This document shows positions 61,791 through 64,000 of a DNA stretch of 64,000 bases, one piece after another. The stretch's first letter is position 1. Each line of letters begins with the position of its first letter. A program made the translations under genes and the position numbers. The DNA is from Mesorhizobium sp. Root552. Its GTDB lineage: Bacteria > Pseudomonadota > Alphaproteobacteria > Rhizobiales > Rhizobiaceae. The notes under the pieces were generated by a model. It ran no database searches and had not been told where the DNA came from. It was given only the letters and a program-made list of their open reading frames with translations. The DNA is taken from the NCBI RefSeq assembly GCF_001427285.1, contig NZ_LMFV01000023.1:186001-250000 (forward strand). Reading direction: 5' to 3'.

Positions 61791-63183
61791 ATCTCGGCAC
61801 CGGCGCGAGCCAGTCGCGTTTCATCCAACGCCAGAGGAGCAGCACCGCGACCACCGCAAGCCCGGCCGAAAGGCCGATCCAGATGCCCGCGCCGGCCATG
61901 CCGTAGTGGAATGCCAAGAGCGCGCCGAGCGGCATGCCGACGCCCCAGTATCCGATCGCGGCGATGACCATCGGCACGCCGGTATCGTGCAGGCCTCGCA
62001 ACATGCCGGCACCGACTGCCTGCGCGCCGTCGACGATCTGGAACAGGGCAGCGAAGATCAGGAATGTCGCAGCGATTGCCACGACCTCGGCATTGGCGAT
62101 GTCGTGGACGTCTATGAAGAGCCCTATCAGCAGGTGCGGCATAGTAATCATGACCAGCGCCGACAGCGCCATGAAGCCGACCCCGACACCGTAAGCGGCC
62201 CAACCGGCCCGGCTGACGCCTGCTGCATCGCCCGCACCATAGGCAATACCGACGCGGACGGTGGCAGCCTGGTTGACGCCGAGCGGCACCATGAAACTGA
62301 CCGAGCAGAGCTGGATGACGATCGCATAGGCGGCAAGCGAAGAAGCCCCGATGACCCCCATCAGAAAGGCGGCGGCGTTGAACAGCGTCGTCTCAAACGC
62401 CATCATCGCGGCAATGGGAATGCCAAGACGCATCAACTGCCGAAAGCGGGGCCAGTCGGAGCGCCAGAAGCGGCCGAACAGGCGATAGCGCCTGAAACGG
62501 CGATCCAGCGACACCACCAGGACCATGCCGACGAACATCATCAGGCTGGCTAGGCTGGTGGCGATGCCTGAGCCGACGATGCCCAGAGCCGGTGAACCGA
62601 GATGGCCGAACACCAGCGCCCAGTTGCCGAGCAGATTGACGCCGACTGCAACGAAAGCGACGACTGTCGCCCAACCCGGCCGTTCAAGCGTCGTGATGAA
62701 GGAGCGCAGCACGATGTAGAAATAGAACGGCAGCAGGCCCCATTGCAGAGCCCTGAGGTAGGCTCCTGCCTCGGCCGCCAGCGCAGGTTCCTGCCCCATC
62801 GCAAGCAGGATAGGTTCCCCGTTCCACAACAAAAGCCAGATCGGCAGGCTGATCAGCACGGCTGCCCACAGGCCCTGGCGCACGGTGCGGCGCAGCTCGC
62901 GCACGGAATGCCGGTTGCGGCCGACCGAATGAGCCATCATCGGTATCGTTGCCAGCATGAGGCCGAGGCCGAACACCATCGGCGCGAAATAGAGGTTGCT
63001 GCCGAGCGCGCCGGCGGCCAGCGTGTTGGCGCTGACACGCCCCAGGATCATGACGTCGGTGACGGTCATGGCTGTCTGGGCGAGGTTGGTGAGAACCATC
63101 GGCCAGGACAGGGCGAGTGTCGCCTTGATCTCGTCACGCCAGAGATTTTCCGGTGCTCGCGCACTGGCTTCGATCGCAGACAT
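61777..63183 (-). CDS. MATE family efflux transporter (NorM-like)
   Basis: A 468 aa exporter with about 12 membrane segments. The N-terminal repeat has LALSWPMVLTNLAQTAMTVTDVMILGRV near residue 23, and the second repeat starts LMRLGIPIAAMMAFETTLFNAAAFLMG; VPLGVNQAATVRVGIAYGAGD near 293 is a NorM-type motif. It differs clearly from the DinF-like gene at 23076. The last five codons overlap the convergent amidase gene. NorM proteins exchange Na+ or H+ for cationic compounds. Confidence 0.92.
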   Translation of the reverse strand: MSAIEASARAPENLWRDEIKATLALSWPMVLTNLAQTAMTVTDVMILGRVSANTLAAGALGSNLYFAPMVFGLGLMLATIPMMAHSVGRNRHSVRELRRTVRQGLWAAVLISLPIWLLLWNGEPILLAMGQEPALAAEAGAYLRALQWGLLPFYFYIVLRSFITTLERPGWATVVAFVAVGVNLLGNWALVFGHLGSPALGIVGSGIATSLASLMMFVGMVLVVSLDRRFRRYRLFGRFWRSDWPRFRQLMRLGIPIAAMMAFETTLFNAAAFLMGVIGASSLAAYAIVIQLCSVSFMVPLGVNQAATVRVGIAYGAGDAAGVSRAGWAAYGVGVGFMALSALVMITMPHLLIGLFIDVHDIANAEVVAIAATFLIFAALFQIVDGAQAVGAGMLRGLHDTGVPMVIAAIGYWGVGMPLGALLAFHYGMAGAGIWIGLSAGLAVVAVLLLWRWMKRDWLAPVPRFNPT

Positions 63184-63436
63184 TGGTATCCAACTTTCGG
63201 GCGGCGCGTCGGCATGAAGCCGGAAGCCGTATTCAAGGCCGCAGAATTTCGTTCTTGCGGCGTGGAGCGTCGCTTGTGACTGACCCGCGACATTTTGTCA
63301 AGGCCTGCAACGGACGAGCGATTGAGCCAAGCGCCTTTGCCGGCGTACTCGCCGGCAGCTATCTTGTCGTCGGCTCAGTCATTCTTATACTGCGGTCCAG
63401 CAATATTTCTGGCCTGTTCTATTGCGGGGGGACATT

Positions 63437-64000
63437 TTGAAAAGGCAAGCGGTTAGAAGCGCCGGCATGGCGCTTACGATTTCTCTTTTTGCCGCGTGGT
63501 CGGCTCCGGCAGCAGCCGACAGCATTTGCGGCCCCGGCAAGCAGTTGGCGTCGAATGCCTGGGCCTGCGTTCCCGAATCGTCAGTCTCGCGAAGCAATTC
63601 ATCCAACAACACGGCTGCCGCGATTGGCGCGGCTGCGGGCATCCTGGGCATCGTCGGCGCGCTGGCCGGACAGCTTACGCCGACAGACAATGTCGGCCAG
63701 GCTTCCCTCGATACAAAAGGCGCGGGCAATGCGAGCCGCATGATGAACAGGAGCGGCTTTCTGAATATGCAGAAAGGCAACTTCAGTCGCGCCGCGACTG
63801 CGTTCAAGCTTGCCGCTGAAAGCGCTCGCAAGGCCCAGAACTGGGACGAGGCGACGCAAAACGACAAGAACTGGTCGATCGCGGTTGCCCACGGCCACCT
63901 GCAAGCGGCGGTCAAGGCGGAAACCAAGGGCGATGTCCGCGCCGCCAGCAAGTCCTATCATGCGGCGATCGTCATGGCGCAAACCATTGGCGACAACGAC
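63437..64000 (+). CDS. Exported protein of unknown function (3' end outside window)
   Basis: The open frame reaches the right edge without a stop. It starts at TTG 63437 behind a GGGGGGGAC run; ATG 63467 is a possible internal start. A signal peptide (MKRQAVRSAG plus MALTISLFAAWSAPAAA) is clear, then ICGPGK and AWACVPES with a Cys pair, a Ser/Asn-rich linker, a Gly/Ala hydrophobic stretch (AAAIGAAAGILGIVGALAG) and, from about residue 110, two helical repeats with FSRAATAFKLAAESARKAQN and VRAASKSYHAAIVMAQ that look like TPR units. I do not recognise the family. Confidence 0.65.
   Translation, partial: MKRQAVRSAGMALTISLFAAWSAPAAADSICGPGKQLASNAWACVPESSVSRSNSSNNTAAAIGAAAGILGIVGALAGQLTPTDNVGQASLDTKGAGNASRMMNRSGFLNMQKGNFSRAATAFKLAAESARKAQNWDEATQNDKNWSIAVAHGHLQAAVKAETKGDVRAASKSYHAAIVMAQTIGDND

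Overview
The window looks like a chromosomal segment of an alphaproteobacterium of the order Hyphomicrobiales (Rhizobiales), most likely Mesorhizobium or a near relative in the Phyllobacteriaceae. The basis is high GC throughout, a 5-aminolevulinate synthase (C4 haem route), a SAM-II riboswitch in front of metZ, a double-length dCTP deaminase, an SSF-type hybrid sensor kinase, RIME-like palindromic repeats, and the gene order argD-argF-hslO-apaG-yjbR-metZ-dcd. This assignment is inference from gene content. No rRNA, prophage, insertion sequence or CRISPR array was seen.

Layout. 1-6.3 kb: core metabolism (argD end, argF, hslO, apaG, a YjbR-like gene, metZ behind a SAM-II riboswitch with its own terminator, and a dCTP deaminase). 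6.4-8.4 kb: an unknown lipoprotein-like gene, an orphan polar amino-acid binding protein, tRNA-Gly(CCC) and a small membrane protein. 8.8-22.4 kb: a catabolic island with an adrenodoxin-type ferredoxin, a ProW-ProX-ProV importer, an Lrp/AsnC regulator, a MetX-like hydrolase, a glutamine-synthetase-like ligase, RidA, a beta-hydroxyacid dehydrogenase, a D-2-hydroxyacid dehydrogenase, a Rieske oxygenase, an NTF2-like protein and a ferredoxin reductase. Its three control regions share an ATACGCA word. 22.5-27.4 kb: a small Cys-rich protein, a MATE exporter between two RIME-like repeats, pyrD with a DUF952 gene, an exported coiled-coil protein and a LuxR-type response regulator. 27.4-36.4 kb: the SSF hybrid kinase, mscL, an aminotransferase, about 1.1 kb of repeat-rich non-coding DNA, hemA and galE.

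36.5-54.7 kb: dadA, then a tightly overlapping six-gene operon on the minus strand (two-gene molybdenum hydroxylase, 6-hydroxynicotinate reductase homologue, UPF0280, DUF1185, MarR). Its promoter carries an imperfect palindrome over the -10 box. Nicotinamidase (pncA) is divergent from it; an NhaD-like carrier, a Liv-type ABC importer, an unknown polytopic membrane protein and pncB follow. Together these suggest a branch point between NAD salvage and nicotinate (or related N-heterocycle) catabolism.

54.8-64 kb: a LysR regulator divergent from a ureohydrolase, a PotDABC-like importer and a nitrilase-family amidase. This set fits uptake and breakdown of a guanidino compound or polyamine. A second MATE exporter and the start of an exported repeat-like protein close the window. 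The best candidates for an undescribed system are the Rieske/gamma-glutamyl-ligase island (8.8-22.4 kb) and the HnR-UPF0280-DUF1185-MarR operon (37.8-44.8 kb).
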